DNA of 64,000 nt from Methylotuvimicrobium sp018830325 (GCF_044788715.1 NZ_CP173170.1:434001-498000); one strand, 5' to 3'. Shown: positions 54,091 to 63,286, numbered from the stretch's first letter. A program made the numbers and translations. The notes: generated from the letters alone by a model not told the origin.

Positions 54091-54315
54091 CACTTTCATT
54101 TGCCGGAGCGATTGCTGGGCCTTCATGAACGTTACTGTAAAGATAAGCCTATAAAAAGCATTTTTTCACGAAAATAAAAATTAAGGAAATAGTCAATAAG
54201 TCGTAAGGTACGCATCATGTACCTTTTTTAGGCTCTATAACTCGGTAAGGCTTGTGAAACGGTACGCGATGTCCTACACACTATTCAAATTTCAATGTTT
54301 GAACACAGGAAAACC

Positions 54316-54837
54316 ATGAAACGTATCATATTAATCGGATTGTTATTTTTAACGGGATGCGTCGATTTGCCGGAAGGTATTACGCCGGTCGGCAATTTCG
54401 AAGTCGAGCGCTATCTAGGAAAATGGTATGAGATAGCTCGACTCGATCACCGGTTTGAAAGAGGTTTGACCCATATTTCCGCCGAATACAGTTTGAGAGA
54501 AGATGGCGGTCTTAAGGTAATCAACAAGGGTTACAATACCGAATACCAGGAATGGGATAGCGCCGAAGGCAAGGCTTATTTCGTTGGCCGGCCGGATATC
54601 GGCCGTCTGAAAGTTTCTTTTTTCGGGCCGTTTTACGGCGGTTACAACATCATTGCATTGGATAAGGAAAACTATAGTTATGCGATGATCGCGGGTCCCG
54701 ATCGCGATTATTTATGGATTTTATCGCGGACTCCGACACTAGCCCCTGAGATTGTCGAGCGATTGGTTACTCAAGCGAAGGAGTTAGATTTTGCGGTTGA
54801 TCAGTTGATTTATACCGAACAAACACAAACACCGTGA
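54316..54837 (+). CDS. blc: Bacterial lipocalin (Blc-type lipoprotein)
   Basis: A 173-residue outer-membrane lipoprotein from the ATG at 54316 (CACAGGAAAACC before it). The signal MKRIILIGLLFLTGC has lipobox LTGC. The lipocalin signature GNFEVERYLGKWYEIARLDH follows, then YRDYLWILSRTPTL-type closing motifs (here DRDYLWILSRTPTL). Blc binds lysophospholipids and is induced under envelope stress in E. coli. An upstream in-frame ATG at 54295 would spoil the signal. It overlaps the next gene by four bases (GTGA). Confidence 0.93.
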   Translation: MKRIILIGLLFLTGCVDLPEGITPVGNFEVERYLGKWYEIARLDHRFERGLTHISAEYSLREDGGLKVINKGYNTEYQEWDSAEGKAYFVGRPDIGRLKVSFFGPFYGGYNIIALDKENYSYAMIAGPDRDYLWILSRTPTLAPEIVERLVTQAKELDFAVDQLIYTEQTQTP

Positions 54838-55298
54838 AGCTATATCGCCTTTATCGACGTCAGTCATTGAGGCTTTCTTTTTCGGAAGCGTGGGACTTTT
54901 TTTCGTCGCCCCATCATCTGAATGACATTACGCCGGAATTTTTCAACGTGAGCATTACGTCCGACGTTCCGGATCGAATTTATGCCGGTCTATTGATCGC
55001 TTATCGAATGAAGGCGGTATTCGGCTTTCCGATGACATGGCTTTCAGAAATTAGCCATTGCGATGAACCGAATTATTTTATTTATCAACAGCGAATCGGG
55101 CCTTTCAAATTCTGGAGCCATGAAGTGCGTCTGACAGAACAAGGTCAAGGCGTTGTTTTAGAAGATATCATGTTTTACGCGATGCCGTTGGGTTGGCTAG
55201 GCGCTATACTTAACCAATTATTGATTGCCGACAGGCTCGACCGGATTTTTGCGGTCCGGCGTGACTATATCAAGGCAAAATGGGGGAGTGATGATTAA
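54834..55298 (+). CDS. SRPBCC-fold ligand-binding protein
   Basis: A 154-residue protein with GTG start overlapping the lipocalin stop. The pattern LSFSEAWDFFSSPHHLNDIT, then PLGWLGAILNQLLIADRLDRI, is that of the SRPBCC (START-like) superfamily, specifically the cell-division-inhibitor-like group often found near photolyases. No catalytic residues are evident; such proteins bind hydrophobic ligands. It is translationally linked to the lipocalin upstream, and the DUF1499 gene overlaps its 3' end. Confidence 0.85.
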   Translation: MKLYRLYRRQSLRLSFSEAWDFFSSPHHLNDITPEFFNVSITSDVPDRIYAGLLIAYRMKAVFGFPMTWLSEISHCDEPNYFIYQQRIGPFKFWSHEVRLTEQGQGVVLEDIMFYAMPLGWLGAILNQLLIADRLDRIFAVRRDYIKAKWGSDD

Positions 55299-55731
55299 AC
55301 GGGAGATATTGATAATGCTATGTTTTGCGTGGTTCATTAAAAATGCTCAGGCGGAAAGCGCGCCTGGCTTGGTCGACGGTCACTTGAAAAATTGCCCGGG
55401 TTCGCCTAACTGTGTGAACAGTGAGCAGGACGATATCGAACCGATAGCCTTCGGCGATCTTTCGGTGGATGAAGCATGGCAAAAGCTGCAGCAGGCAATT
55501 AGCGGCGAAGGCGGCGAATTGAAAAGTGTTTCCGGCGACTATCTCTGGGCGATTTTCAAAACGCCGATGCTGCGTTTTACCGATGACGTCGAAGCCAGAC
55601 TCGATTCCGGTAATCGGCAAATTCATTTGCGTTCCGCATCGCGTGTCGGTTATTCCGACTTTGGAACCAATCGTAGGCGTCTGGAATCTATTAAAAACCG
55701 TTATCAGCGGTTGTCGAAAGCAGCAGATTGA
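55291..55731 (+). CDS. DUF1499 family exported protein
   Basis: A 146-residue protein from the ATG at 55291, preceded by TGGGGGAGTG, with an N-terminal signal (IKREILIMLCFAWFIKNAQA). The DUF1499 pattern is LKNCPGSPNCVNSEQDD, with two cysteines, then FTDDVEARLDSGNRQIHLRS and ASRVGYSDFGTNRRRLESI. The family is of unknown function. The gene overlaps the SRPBCC gene by eight bases. An upstream in-frame ATG at 55225 lies wholly inside the preceding gene and is rejected. Confidence 0.88.
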   Translation: MIKREILIMLCFAWFIKNAQAESAPGLVDGHLKNCPGSPNCVNSEQDDIEPIAFGDLSVDEAWQKLQQAISGEGGELKSVSGDYLWAIFKTPMLRFTDDVEARLDSGNRQIHLRSASRVGYSDFGTNRRRLESIKNRYQRLSKAAD

Positions 55732-55762
55732 TAGCGCTTGGATATGGCACCATGGAGTGACT

Positions 55763-56719
55763 ATGATGAACGAACACGCACATAAAATCAGGGTTGGCAT
55801 CAGCAGTTGCCTGCTTGGTGAGGAGGTCCGTTTTGATGGCGGTCATAAAAGCAATGCCTATATTCGTAAAACCTTGAGCCATTATTTCGAGTTTGTGCCT
55901 TTTTGTCCGGAAGTCGAAAGCGGCATGGGCATTCCTCGCCCGACAATTCAGCTCAGATATACCGACCGAGGCGTCCGTTGCGTCGGCGTCAAGGACCATA
56001 ATATCGATGTGACCGACCAGTTACTTGGCTGTGCCGAACAGCAGCGGCACTGGCTTGCCGGATTATGTGGGTATATCCTGAAGAAGGATTCGCCGAGTTG
56101 CGGAATGACGCGAGTCAAAATATATCGAGAGGCTCATGCCGATCGGGTCGGCACGGGTATTTTCGCGCAATTCGTCAAAGACAATTTTCCGCTGTTGCCG
56201 ATGGAAGAAGAGGGGCGTTTAGGTGACCCGAGGTTGCGCGAGAATTTTGTTCAACGGGTCTATGTGATGTATCGCTGGAAAATGTTGTGTGCTGAGCCGA
56301 TAACACCGAGTCGGCTAACTATCTTTCACAGCCAACATAAACTGATTGCGATGAGCCACGATCAGAACGAGGCGAGGGACCTCGGGCGCTTAGCCGCCAG
56401 TGCCGTTAAAGGCAACGCCCAGGAAATTGCAGGGCAATATGGTACTGCCTTAATGCGCTGTCTTAAAAAAACGGCAAGCCGGGGTAATCATGTCAATGTG
56501 TTGCAGCATATTCAAGGTTATTTGAAAAAATCGCTCGATGCGGACGACAAAGCCGAATTGACCGAAACGATAGAGCGCTATCGCTTGGGGCTGTTACCGT
56601 TGATTGTGCCTATCACGCTGCTTCGTCATCATTTTCGCCGGCAGCCGGACCCTTTTATCGATCAATCGTATTATATGTCGCCTTACCCTGAAGAATTGAC
56701 GATAATGAATGAGATTTAG
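55763..56719 (+). CDS. DUF523-DUF1722 fusion protein (YbgA-like)
   Basis: A 318-residue protein from the ATG at 55763 (or the adjacent ATG at 55766), preceded by GGAGTG. The N-terminal DUF523 part shows IRVGISSCLLGEEVRFDGGH, CPEVESGMGIPRPTIQL and LKKDSPSCGMTRVKIYR with conserved cysteines. The C-terminal DUF1722 part begins SRLTIFHSQHKLIAMSHDQN and ends near DPFIDQSYYMSPYP. The E. coli relative YbgA holds the DUF1722 half and is cotranscribed with photolyase. An Fe-S-linked role has been discussed for DUF523, but it is not provable from this sequence. Confidence 0.88.
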   Translation: MMNEHAHKIRVGISSCLLGEEVRFDGGHKSNAYIRKTLSHYFEFVPFCPEVESGMGIPRPTIQLRYTDRGVRCVGVKDHNIDVTDQLLGCAEQQRHWLAGLCGYILKKDSPSCGMTRVKIYREAHADRVGTGIFAQFVKDNFPLLPMEEEGRLGDPRLRENFVQRVYVMYRWKMLCAEPITPSRLTIFHSQHKLIAMSHDQNEARDLGRLAASAVKGNAQEIAGQYGTALMRCLKKTASRGNHVNVLQHIQGYLKKSLDADDKAELTETIERYRLGLLPLIVPITLLRHHFRRQPDPFIDQSYYMSPYPEELTIMNEI

Positions 56720-56737
56720 GACCGGGCTCTAAATTTT

Positions 56738-56826
56738 CTCGTTCCCACCGCTCCAGCGTGGGAGTGCATCTCGGTCTTGCTATTGCAACCAGGGTGTGGG
56801 TTCCCACAGTGGACCTTGGGAACGAG
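56738..56826. repeat. Dispersed CGTTCCCACGCTCCAGCGTGGGA-type repeat
   Basis: CTCGTTCCCA at 56738-56747 pairs with TGGGAACGAG at 56817-56826, and CGCTCCAGCGTGGGAG lies just inside. This unit resembles a dispersed intergenic repeat seen in many bacterial genomes, including methanotrophs. It occupies the gap between the DUF523-DUF1722 and EamA genes. Confidence 0.6.
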
Positions 56827-56903
56827 GAAAAAAGTGAAAGGTGAAAGAGAAAGATGAAAGATGTGTTCTGCGGGAGTGATCCTCAGATCCCTGTCTCGGT
56901 AAA

Positions 56904-56942
56904 CCTCATAGCTCCAAAACGTTATTTGTCACGAAATCCTAA
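56904..56942. repeat. Solo copy of the outer arm of element B1
   Basis: CCTCATAGCTCCAAAACGTT and ATTTGTCACGAAATCCTAA match 17726-17763 (CTCATAGCTCCAGGAAGTTA, then TTTTTCACGAAATCCTTA) with a few differences. No inverted partner is visible nearby. It lies 22 bases before the EamA start, as the B1 arm lies 65 bases before glmU. Confidence 0.6.
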
Positions 56943-56964
56943 GCTTATACCCGTGTTCTTTTAG

Positions 56965-57900
56965 ATGCGCATTTTTCTGGCTTTTTGCACAATCATCATA
57001 CTGTGGTCGACAACGCCGTTGGCGATTAAATGGAGTGGCGAAGGTCCAGGGTTTTTATTCGGCGTTGCCGCGCGTATGGTTATTGGGCTGGCTTGTTTGT
57101 TGCCTTTTGTCTTATTTGCCCGGCGTAAATTTCCTGTCGATCGAAAGGCATGGTTGACTTATTTTGCGGTCACGTTGCAAATTTACGGAGCGATGCTGTC
57201 GGTTTACTGGGCAGCACAATTTATACCGTCCGGTTGGATCTCGGTTATTTTCGGGTTGACGCCGATGCTGACTGCGTTCATGTCGGCATTATGGCTCAAT
57301 GAACGCAGTCTTGGCTTATTGCAATTAATTGCTTATAGCTTGGGGCTTGCCGGCTTATTCGTGATGTTCGGCACGGCTATGGATATTAGCCGGGATGCCG
57401 CAATGGGTATTGGCGGCGTGACGCTTGCGGCATTTTTGCAATCGGCCAGCTCGGTTTTAGTCAAACGCATTGGTGCGGCCTTGCCGTCGGTAACGCAAGT
57501 GACCGGCGGTTTGTTAATAGCAGTGCCGTTGTATTTGATTACCTGGTATCGAGGCGACGGCGTTTGGCCCGATGTCATTCCGGTGCAGAGTCTGTTATCG
57601 ATTGTGTATTTGGGAGCCGTTGCCACGACGATTGGATTTGCTCTGTATTATTATGTGCTGATACATGTTCCGGCGACAAAGGTTGCCTTGATCACCTTAG
57701 TGACGCCGGTTATGTCGCTATTAATCGGCAATGCGGTCAACCGCGAACCACTTAATGAAAAGGTTCTAATTGGCGCCGGCTTAATCATGGGCGCCTTGCT
57801 GCTGCATCAATACAGCAGTTTATTCAGGCGTAAAGAAAAAACAAAACAGCGATCGTTCCGGAGGGCTAATGCTGGACTTTTTAAAACCGAAAAACGTTAA
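56965..57900 (+). CDS. EamA/DMT-family transporter
   Basis: A 311-residue integral membrane protein with about ten hydrophobic helices in two repeats of five, the EamA (drug/metabolite transporter) arrangement. The first repeat has TTPLAIKWSGEGPGFLFGVA and the second SASSVLVKRIGAALPSVTQV. The end is basic (FRRKEKTKQRS). Substrates of this family range from amino acids to metabolites and cannot be told here. Its 3' end overlaps the next gene by 32 bases, in another frame. Confidence 0.9.
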   Translation: MRIFLAFCTIIILWSTTPLAIKWSGEGPGFLFGVAARMVIGLACLLPFVLFARRKFPVDRKAWLTYFAVTLQIYGAMLSVYWAAQFIPSGWISVIFGLTPMLTAFMSALWLNERSLGLLQLIAYSLGLAGLFVMFGTAMDISRDAAMGIGGVTLAAFLQSASSVLVKRIGAALPSVTQVTGGLLIAVPLYLITWYRGDGVWPDVIPVQSLLSIVYLGAVATTIGFALYYYVLIHVPATKVALITLVTPVMSLLIGNAVNREPLNEKVLIGAGLIMGALLLHQYSSLFRRKEKTKQRSFRRANAGLFKTEKR

Positions 57901-58318
57901 AATTGCCGAGTCAGTCGCACGACTGTTTCATCCGATTCTTCACGACATAAAGTCTAGTAATGACGGGGCTTTGCCGGTATCGGTATTGCAGGATGATTAT
58001 TTGATCGGCTATTTGGCGGGGTCGGTAGCAGTGGCCGCGAGTTTTGCGGGCATAACGAATCCCAAGATTAACGGGCTTACCAATCTACACTTTTTTGAAC
58101 GCTTGTTTCCGAAGCATGGCATGACTATTTGTCGGCAGCACCCGGAAAAAATGTCTTCTTCTGAAGAATATTTGTCAGCCTACCAAGAAGGAGTGGAGGG
58201 CTTTAATAAAATAATTGGCGGTTTAGGCGGCAAGGGTTTAAAAGATATAACAGCTAATGACGTGGATTTAGGATCATTAAGCGAGCATATAGCGCATGTT
58301 TATCCTCTAACAAGCTAG
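57869..58318 (+). CDS. Hypothetical protein, 149 residues
   Basis: I recognise no family. The protein starts MLDFLKPKNVKIAESVARLF, has a mildly hydrophobic helix at about residues 44-62 (YLIGYLAGSVAVAASFAGIT), and is otherwise soluble, with a glycine-rich IIGGLGGKGLKD segment. A strong GGAGGG lies eight bases before the ATG at 57869 inside the end of the EamA gene, which supports real, coupled translation. Confidence 0.7.
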   Translation: MLDFLKPKNVKIAESVARLFHPILHDIKSSNDGALPVSVLQDDYLIGYLAGSVAVAASFAGITNPKINGLTNLHFFERLFPKHGMTICRQHPEKMSSSEEYLSAYQEGVEGFNKIIGGLGGKGLKDITANDVDLGSLSEHIAHVYPLTS

Positions 58319-58389
58319 AAAACCAAAAATATAGCCGGTGGACGTCTAATTGCTGCTATGAATTAATGCCTGGTATCTCAATCCGTATA

Positions 58390-58887
58390 TTATCGTCCCC
58401 CGATTTTTCTTAATTGTGTGATTTCAAAATGGCCTTTCGCAGGTTTTCTGAGTAATTCGATTAACACCATGGCTCGGGTTTCTCCATCGGTCATTTGATA
58501 GATCCCTTCAAGACCTGCAAATGGTCCCGAAATGATTTGGACTTTGTCTCCTTTCGAGAACAGGCGTTCAGGGTTGCTGCTTTGTACACGGTCTTCGATT
58601 GTGCGGAGAGTTTCAATTAAATCGTCGGGCACTTTAGCCGCTTCAGTGCCGAATTTGACCAAGTTTTGGACGCCGAGTGTGGAGCGAATCGGCGTCCAAT
58701 TAGTTCCCTGTTTGAGATTAATGAATAGGTAGCGTGGAAAAAGCGGTTCTGAAGATACGGTAATGCGTCCACGCCGGATTTTTTCGATGGAACAGGAAGG
58801 CAAAAAGCATTCGAAATCCTGTTTTTGTAGATTTTCGAGCGCGCGTTTTTCTTGTTTGGGTTTAGTGTGGATAACATGCCAAGTCAT
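58390..58887 (-). CDS. rfaH: Transcription antitermination factor RfaH
   Basis: A 165-residue NusG paralogue. The N-terminal NGN domain begins MTWHVIHTKPKQEKRALENL, followed by QDFECFLPSCSIEKIRRGRI and EPLFPRYLFINLKQGTNWTP. The short C-terminal KOW region (FSKGDKVQIISGPFAGLEGI) is typical. The W-H-V/Y-x-K-P-K-Q start and length favour RfaH over housekeeping NusG. RfaH recruits to ops sites in long operons for polysaccharide and surface structures; the nearby ugd gene for UDP-glucuronate fits that theme. Confidence 0.88.
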   Translation of the reverse strand: MTWHVIHTKPKQEKRALENLQKQDFECFLPSCSIEKIRRGRITVSSEPLFPRYLFINLKQGTNWTPIRSTLGVQNLVKFGTEAAKVPDDLIETLRTIEDRVQSSNPERLFSKGDKVQIISGPFAGLEGIYQMTDGETRAMVLIELLRKPAKGHFEITQLRKIGGR

Positions 58888-59045
58888 TTTGTCACTATTT
58901 CTGAAATTTTCGCAGTCTGATTTGTAGTGTTAGTGGATGTATAACGAAATATTTTATTCAATCTTTGTTCCGTTGATGTCAATTGTTTTTCGCCGAATTT
59001 TATTAGGAATCTTGGCGGCGAATTGTGATTTGCGATGAATAAAAA

Positions 59046-59085
59046 ACAGCCGGTTGGCTTGATTGCCAGCCGGCTGTTTTTTGTT
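59046..59085. terminator. Bidirectional terminator hairpin
   Basis: CAGCCGGTTGGC pairs with GCCAGCCGGCTG around TTGATT, with one mismatch in 12. It is flanked by a run of A on the left and a run of T on the right, so it can work in both directions. It lies immediately after the ComEA-like gene (leftward) and before the rfaH promoter, ending the former transcript. Confidence 0.88.
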
Positions 59086-59097
59086 TAACGAGTCGGG

Positions 59098-59361
59098 TTA
59101 TTTTTTAGCGGGATCGCTAAGTAAAATATCGCCCTTATTGTTTTCAACCGTTTTTTCTCCGATTCCGGAAACATTGGCTAATTCCTCGACGGATTTAAAG
59201 TCACCGTTATCGGTTCTATATTGCACGATCGCTTCGGCTTTTTTCAGACCAATGCCCTTCAGTGCTTCAGAAATCGTTTGAGCATCGGCATTATTGATGT
59301 TGACCGGAGTTGCAAGTGCGTTAAACGACAGTAAAGCTAATAAAACTAGGATTTTGTTCAT
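59098..59361 (-). CDS. Secreted helix-hairpin-helix protein (ComEA-like)
   Basis: An 87-residue protein from the ATG at 59361 (GAGAGAAAAAT upstream). A signal peptide, MNKILVLLALLSFNALA, is followed by a single HhH domain: VNINNADAQTISEALKGIGL, KKAEAIVQYRTDNGDFKSVE and ELANVSGIGEKTVENNK. This is the ComEA/YbaV-type periplasmic DNA-binding module. In competent bacteria ComEA pulls DNA into the periplasm, but many short homologues exist without known competence, so the role is open. Confidence 0.9.
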   Translation of the reverse strand: MNKILVLLALLSFNALATPVNINNADAQTISEALKGIGLKKAEAIVQYRTDNGDFKSVEELANVSGIGEKTVENNKGDILLSDPAKK

Positions 59362-59696
59362 ATTTTTCTCTCTCATTAAGTTTAACTTAAAAATAGGATA
59401 AAACATTTGAACAGTCTAAGTTTATAGCCAACCACAATCGCCTTAGTCTATTCGTTAGTAATGGTAGTCGTTCATTTGGATAATTCAAGCATCTCTAGCG
59501 AAATTATGAAAAAAGTTATGTTAGCGTTGGTAGTTGAAAAGACACCGAAAGCATCATTCCGGCAGGGATTGCCGGGATCTCGACCACAAGGACTTGAAAG
59601 CCTCTCGCCATCCATGGTCTATGGGCCACATTAGTTCATGCCTGGGCGACGCTAAACTATTAACGCAAACATAACTAAAAAAACCGATTGTGTCTC
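59362..59696. other. Intergenic region with small palindromes
   Basis: No gene is visible in this 335-base gap. A hairpin CCGGCAGGGATTGCCGG (59559-59575) and the string CGCCATCCATGG (59599-59610), which recalls the internal palindromes of the A repeats, are present. The hairpin lacks a T run, so it is more likely a repetitive unit than a terminator for ugd. Confidence 0.45.
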
Positions 59697-61019
59697 TTAA
59701 CGCCCGATCGCGTAATAAGCCAAACCGTTTTGTTTGACAAATGCTGGCTCGAACATATTGCGGCCATCGAAAATGACTTTGTCTCGCAAGTTTTGACTCA
59801 AGTGATCGAAATCCGGACTACGGAACTGCTTCCATTCGGTAACGATCGCTAACGCATCGGCATCTTCCAGCGCTTCGTTTTGGTCGTCGGTATAAATCAA
59901 GCCTTTTTTATTGCCGTAAATACGCTTAGCTTCTTCCAGCGCTTCAGGATCGTAAGCTCGAACGGTGGCGCCGGCATCGATCAGGGCTTCAAGTAGCACT
60001 CGGCTAGGCGCTTCGCGCATGTCGTCGGTATTTGGTTTGAACGATAATCCCCATATAGCGAAAACCTTGCCTTTCAAGTTGCCGTTGTAATGATGCTGGA
60101 TTTTTTCGAATAAACGCTTTTTCTGTCGGTCGTTGACATTCTCAACGGCATTTAATAACTCGGCTTGATATCCGACTTGCTTTGCGGTCCGTTCCAATGC
60201 TTTGACATCCTTTGGAAAGCATGAGCCTCCGTAGCCGCAGCCCGGATAGATAAAGCTATAACCGATGCGACTGTCTGAGCCGATGCCTTGACGAACATGT
60301 TCGATATCGGCGCCCAGTTTTTCGGCCAAGTTGGCCAGCTCGTTCATGAAGCTGATTTTGGTTGCCAGCATAGCGTTCGCGGCATATTTGGTTAATTCGG
60401 CAGACCGAATATCCATCGTGATAACCCTTTCCCGGCTACGGTTAAACGGAGCGTAAAGGGCTTTGAGTAATTCGGCGGTTCTTGGGTTATCGGTTCCGAC
60501 AACGATTCGGTCCGGCTTCATGAAATCGTCGAGCGCGGCGCCTTCTTTCAAAAATTCGGGATTCGACACGACGTCGAATTCCAAATCATTCTTGCCTCGT
60601 TCTTTAAGTACATGGATTATGGCTTCTTTGACTTTGTCGGCAGTGCCGACCGGTACCGTGGATTTATCGATTACGACTCGATAACCTTCCATGTGTTGGG
60701 CAATGCTTTTAGCGACCGCAAGAACATATTGCAAATCGGCTGAACCGTCCTCGTCAGGCGGTGTTCCGACTGCGATGAATTGAAATAAACCATGACTGAC
60801 CGCTTCTTTGACATCGGCGGTAAACCGTAAACGGCCGGCTTCCTGGTTTTCTTTAACCATGGCTTCCAGTCCAGGTTCATAAATCGGGATGATGCCTTGC
60901 TTGAGTTTTTCGATCTTGGTTTCGTCGATATCCATGCAGATCACATCATTGCCCACTTCCGCCAAGCAAGTTCCTGTCACCAGTCCGACATAACCGCTTC
61001 CAAATACAGTGATTTTCAT
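59697..61019 (-). CDS. ugd: UDP-glucose 6-dehydrogenase
   Basis: A 440-residue enzyme oxidising UDP-glucose twice to UDP-glucuronate, a precursor of exopolysaccharides and lipid A sugars. The NAD-binding motif MKITVFGSGYVGLVTGTCLA is at the N-terminus, and the catalytic Cys267 sits in YPGCGYGGSCFPKDV. The signature KYAANAMLATKISFMNELAN and the C-terminal UDP-binding domain are intact. It is divergent from relA with a 124-base shared upstream region. Confidence 0.96.
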   Translation of the reverse strand: MKITVFGSGYVGLVTGTCLAEVGNDVICMDIDETKIEKLKQGIIPIYEPGLEAMVKENQEAGRLRFTADVKEAVSHGLFQFIAVGTPPDEDGSADLQYVLAVAKSIAQHMEGYRVVIDKSTVPVGTADKVKEAIIHVLKERGKNDLEFDVVSNPEFLKEGAALDDFMKPDRIVVGTDNPRTAELLKALYAPFNRSRERVITMDIRSAELTKYAANAMLATKISFMNELANLAEKLGADIEHVRQGIGSDSRIGYSFIYPGCGYGGSCFPKDVKALERTAKQVGYQAELLNAVENVNDRQKKRLFEKIQHHYNGNLKGKVFAIWGLSFKPNTDDMREAPSRVLLEALIDAGATVRAYDPEALEEAKRIYGNKKGLIYTDDQNEALEDADALAIVTEWKQFRSPDFDHLSQNLRDKVIFDGRNMFEPAFVKQNGLAYYAIGR

Positions 61020-61143
61020 AATCTTTGAGTTACCCTTACAATATAAATACAGAATTTCCGATTTTCGAGCGAATGAGCCTCAACACTAACGCGCGATAGC
61101 CTATCATGATTGCCAACTTTTTCGAATCCTTTACAATCGCCCA

Positions 61144-63264
61144 ATGAAAAAACAACTTCCGTCAATTGAGCAATTATTTTCAGGTTTTGCTGCCGAAGAC
61201 GCCGCTCAAATTGAAAAGGCCTTGGCTATTGTCGACGAGGCTGATAGTAATCCGCTTAATATTAGACCAAAAGGGATTGCGGTTGCGATGATTTTGGGCA
61301 ATGTTTATAGCGATTTGGCCAGCATACTGGCGGCGATATTAAGCGATTCACGATTAGCCGGTCGGTTAACCGAGGCCGAAATTAAGCAACAATTCGGCGA
61401 AACGGTTGCGGGGTTAGTCAAGGATGTCAAATGGCTCAATAACTTACGGGTTTACAGCCCGGAGTTAACGCGCGAGCCCAATCAAAATGAAACACTAAGG
61501 CGAATGCTATTGGCGATGACGCACGATGTGCGCTCGGTGCTGATCAAGCTGGCCTATCGTATCGAACGTTTGCGGGGTATGTCCGCGGAAGAGCCCGGTG
61601 TTCGGCGATTTATCGCGCAAGAGACGCTGGATGTCTATGCTCCGTTGGCGAACCGGCTTGGGGTGAGTCAATTTAAATGGGAGCTTGAGGATCTAGCGTT
61701 TCGCTATCTCGAGCCGGATAATTATAAGCGCATTGCCGAGTCGCTTGCCGATAAGCGAATTCATCGTGAAGATTGTATTCAGACATTCATAGAGGATCTT
61801 CGTCGAATTCTTAAGGAAGAAGGCATTTCAGCAAAGGTTTATGGAAGGCCTAAGCATATTTACAGCATTTGGAACAAAATGCGCCGCAAACAGTTAGCTA
61901 TCGATGATCTTTACGATTTACTCGCAGTGCGCGTAATCGTCGATAGCTTGACGGCTTGTTATAGCGTATTAGGTTTGGCGCATAGTCACTGGAAATACAT
62001 TCCTAAAGAATTCGACGATTACATCGCCAACCCCAAGGAAAATGGTTATCAATCCTTGCATACCGTGATCGTCGACCGAAAAGGTAATCGTATCGAAATT
62101 CAGATTCGCACCCGTTCGATGCATGAATTTGCCGAATTAGGGGTTGCCGCGCATTGGCGTTACAAGGAAGGCAGTAAGCACAATGCTGCGACCGAAAAGA
62201 ATATCGCTTCGTTACGCCAATTGCTCGAATATAAGGATAGCGGTGACAACTTAGTCGATAACTTCCGAACCGAACTTTTTTCTGACCGGGTCTTTGTGTT
62301 AACGCCGGCCGGAAAATTAATCGATCTGATCAAAGGCTCGACGCCTCTCGATTTTGCTTATGCGATACATACCGAGATCGGTCACGGTTGTCGCGGCGCG
62401 AAAGTCAACGGACGTATCAAACCCTTAACGTATAAGCTCAAGTCGGGCGATCAGGTTGAGATTATTACGATTAAAAACGGCGAGCCGAATCATAACTGGC
62501 TCGATCCGAACTTAGGTTATTTAAAAACGCCGCGCGCGGTCGGGAAGGTCAGGAGTTGGTTTAGACAACAGCAGCAAGCCGAAAATGTTGTTTTCGGCAA
62601 ACAAATTCTGGATAAGGAAAGTAAACGATTAGGCTTGAAGTCGGTTGAGCTGGATGAATTGCTCAGCTATTTCAAATTTAACAATGCCGAGCTTTTTTAT
62701 GAAGCGATAGGTCGCGGCGATATCACCAATCGGCAGTTGGTCGCCGCGCTGAAAATTCCCGAATTCGCCGAGCCAGCCTATCCTTACGCCAGAGGGAGCG
62801 AGAGCAAGCCGACGGCAAAATCGATCATCACCGTTGCCGGTATCGATAATGTGGTAACTAGTTTGGCGCAATGCTGTTGTCCGGTCAAAGGCGACGATAT
62901 CATCGGTTTCATTTCGCATAAGCGAGGGATCACAATTCATCGTCGCGACTGCGAAAATATTTTGACGCTCAGTCCCGAACAGCAGCCGCAATTGATCGAC
63001 GCCGAATGGAGTTCGGAGCAGCCATCGCGCCATAATGTACCGATTATTATCCATGCTTTCAATGCGCAAAACCTGCTCAGCGACGTGACTCGGATCATGA
63101 TGTATGCTAAGGCACATATTATCGATGCCTCATTAAAAACGCATCCGGATTTATCGGCAATACTGACGATGACGATCAATATCGAAAGCACCGCCCAGCT
63201 AAGCTCGGTGCTCGGCAGAATCAGTCAATTACCGAATATATTGGAAGTCAAGCGTAAAACTTAA
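61144..63264 (+). CDS. relA: RelA, (p)ppGpp synthetase
   Basis: A 706-residue stringent-response enzyme. The N-terminal hydrolase-like domain has lost its HD metal motif (residues about 55-70 read SDLASILAAILSDS). The synthetase domain shows YGRPKHIYSIWNKMRRK and KEFDDYIANPKENGYQSLHT. The EFDD string (289-292) is the EXDD type of monofunctional RelA rather than the RXKD of SpoT. TGS (about 380-440), a CCCPVKGDDIIGFISHKRGI segment and a C-terminal ACT domain follow. It makes pppGpp on stalled ribosomes. A DksA-like gene at 5.6 kb could share its output. Confidence 0.95.
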   Translation: MKKQLPSIEQLFSGFAAEDAAQIEKALAIVDEADSNPLNIRPKGIAVAMILGNVYSDLASILAAILSDSRLAGRLTEAEIKQQFGETVAGLVKDVKWLNNLRVYSPELTREPNQNETLRRMLLAMTHDVRSVLIKLAYRIERLRGMSAEEPGVRRFIAQETLDVYAPLANRLGVSQFKWELEDLAFRYLEPDNYKRIAESLADKRIHREDCIQTFIEDLRRILKEEGISAKVYGRPKHIYSIWNKMRRKQLAIDDLYDLLAVRVIVDSLTACYSVLGLAHSHWKYIPKEFDDYIANPKENGYQSLHTVIVDRKGNRIEIQIRTRSMHEFAELGVAAHWRYKEGSKHNAATEKNIASLRQLLEYKDSGDNLVDNFRTELFSDRVFVLTPAGKLIDLIKGSTPLDFAYAIHTEIGHGCRGAKVNGRIKPLTYKLKSGDQVEIITIKNGEPNHNWLDPNLGYLKTPRAVGKVRSWFRQQQQAENVVFGKQILDKESKRLGLKSVELDELLSYFKFNNAELFYEAIGRGDITNRQLVAALKIPEFAEPAYPYARGSESKPTAKSIITVAGIDNVVTSLAQCCCPVKGDDIIGFISHKRGITIHRRDCENILTLSPEQQPQLIDAEWSSEQPSRHNVPIIIHAFNAQNLLSDVTRIMMYAKAHIIDASLKTHPDLSAILTMTINIESTAQLSSVLGRISQLPNILEVKRKT

Positions 63265-63286
63265 TTTAAATCACAAACACATCGGC

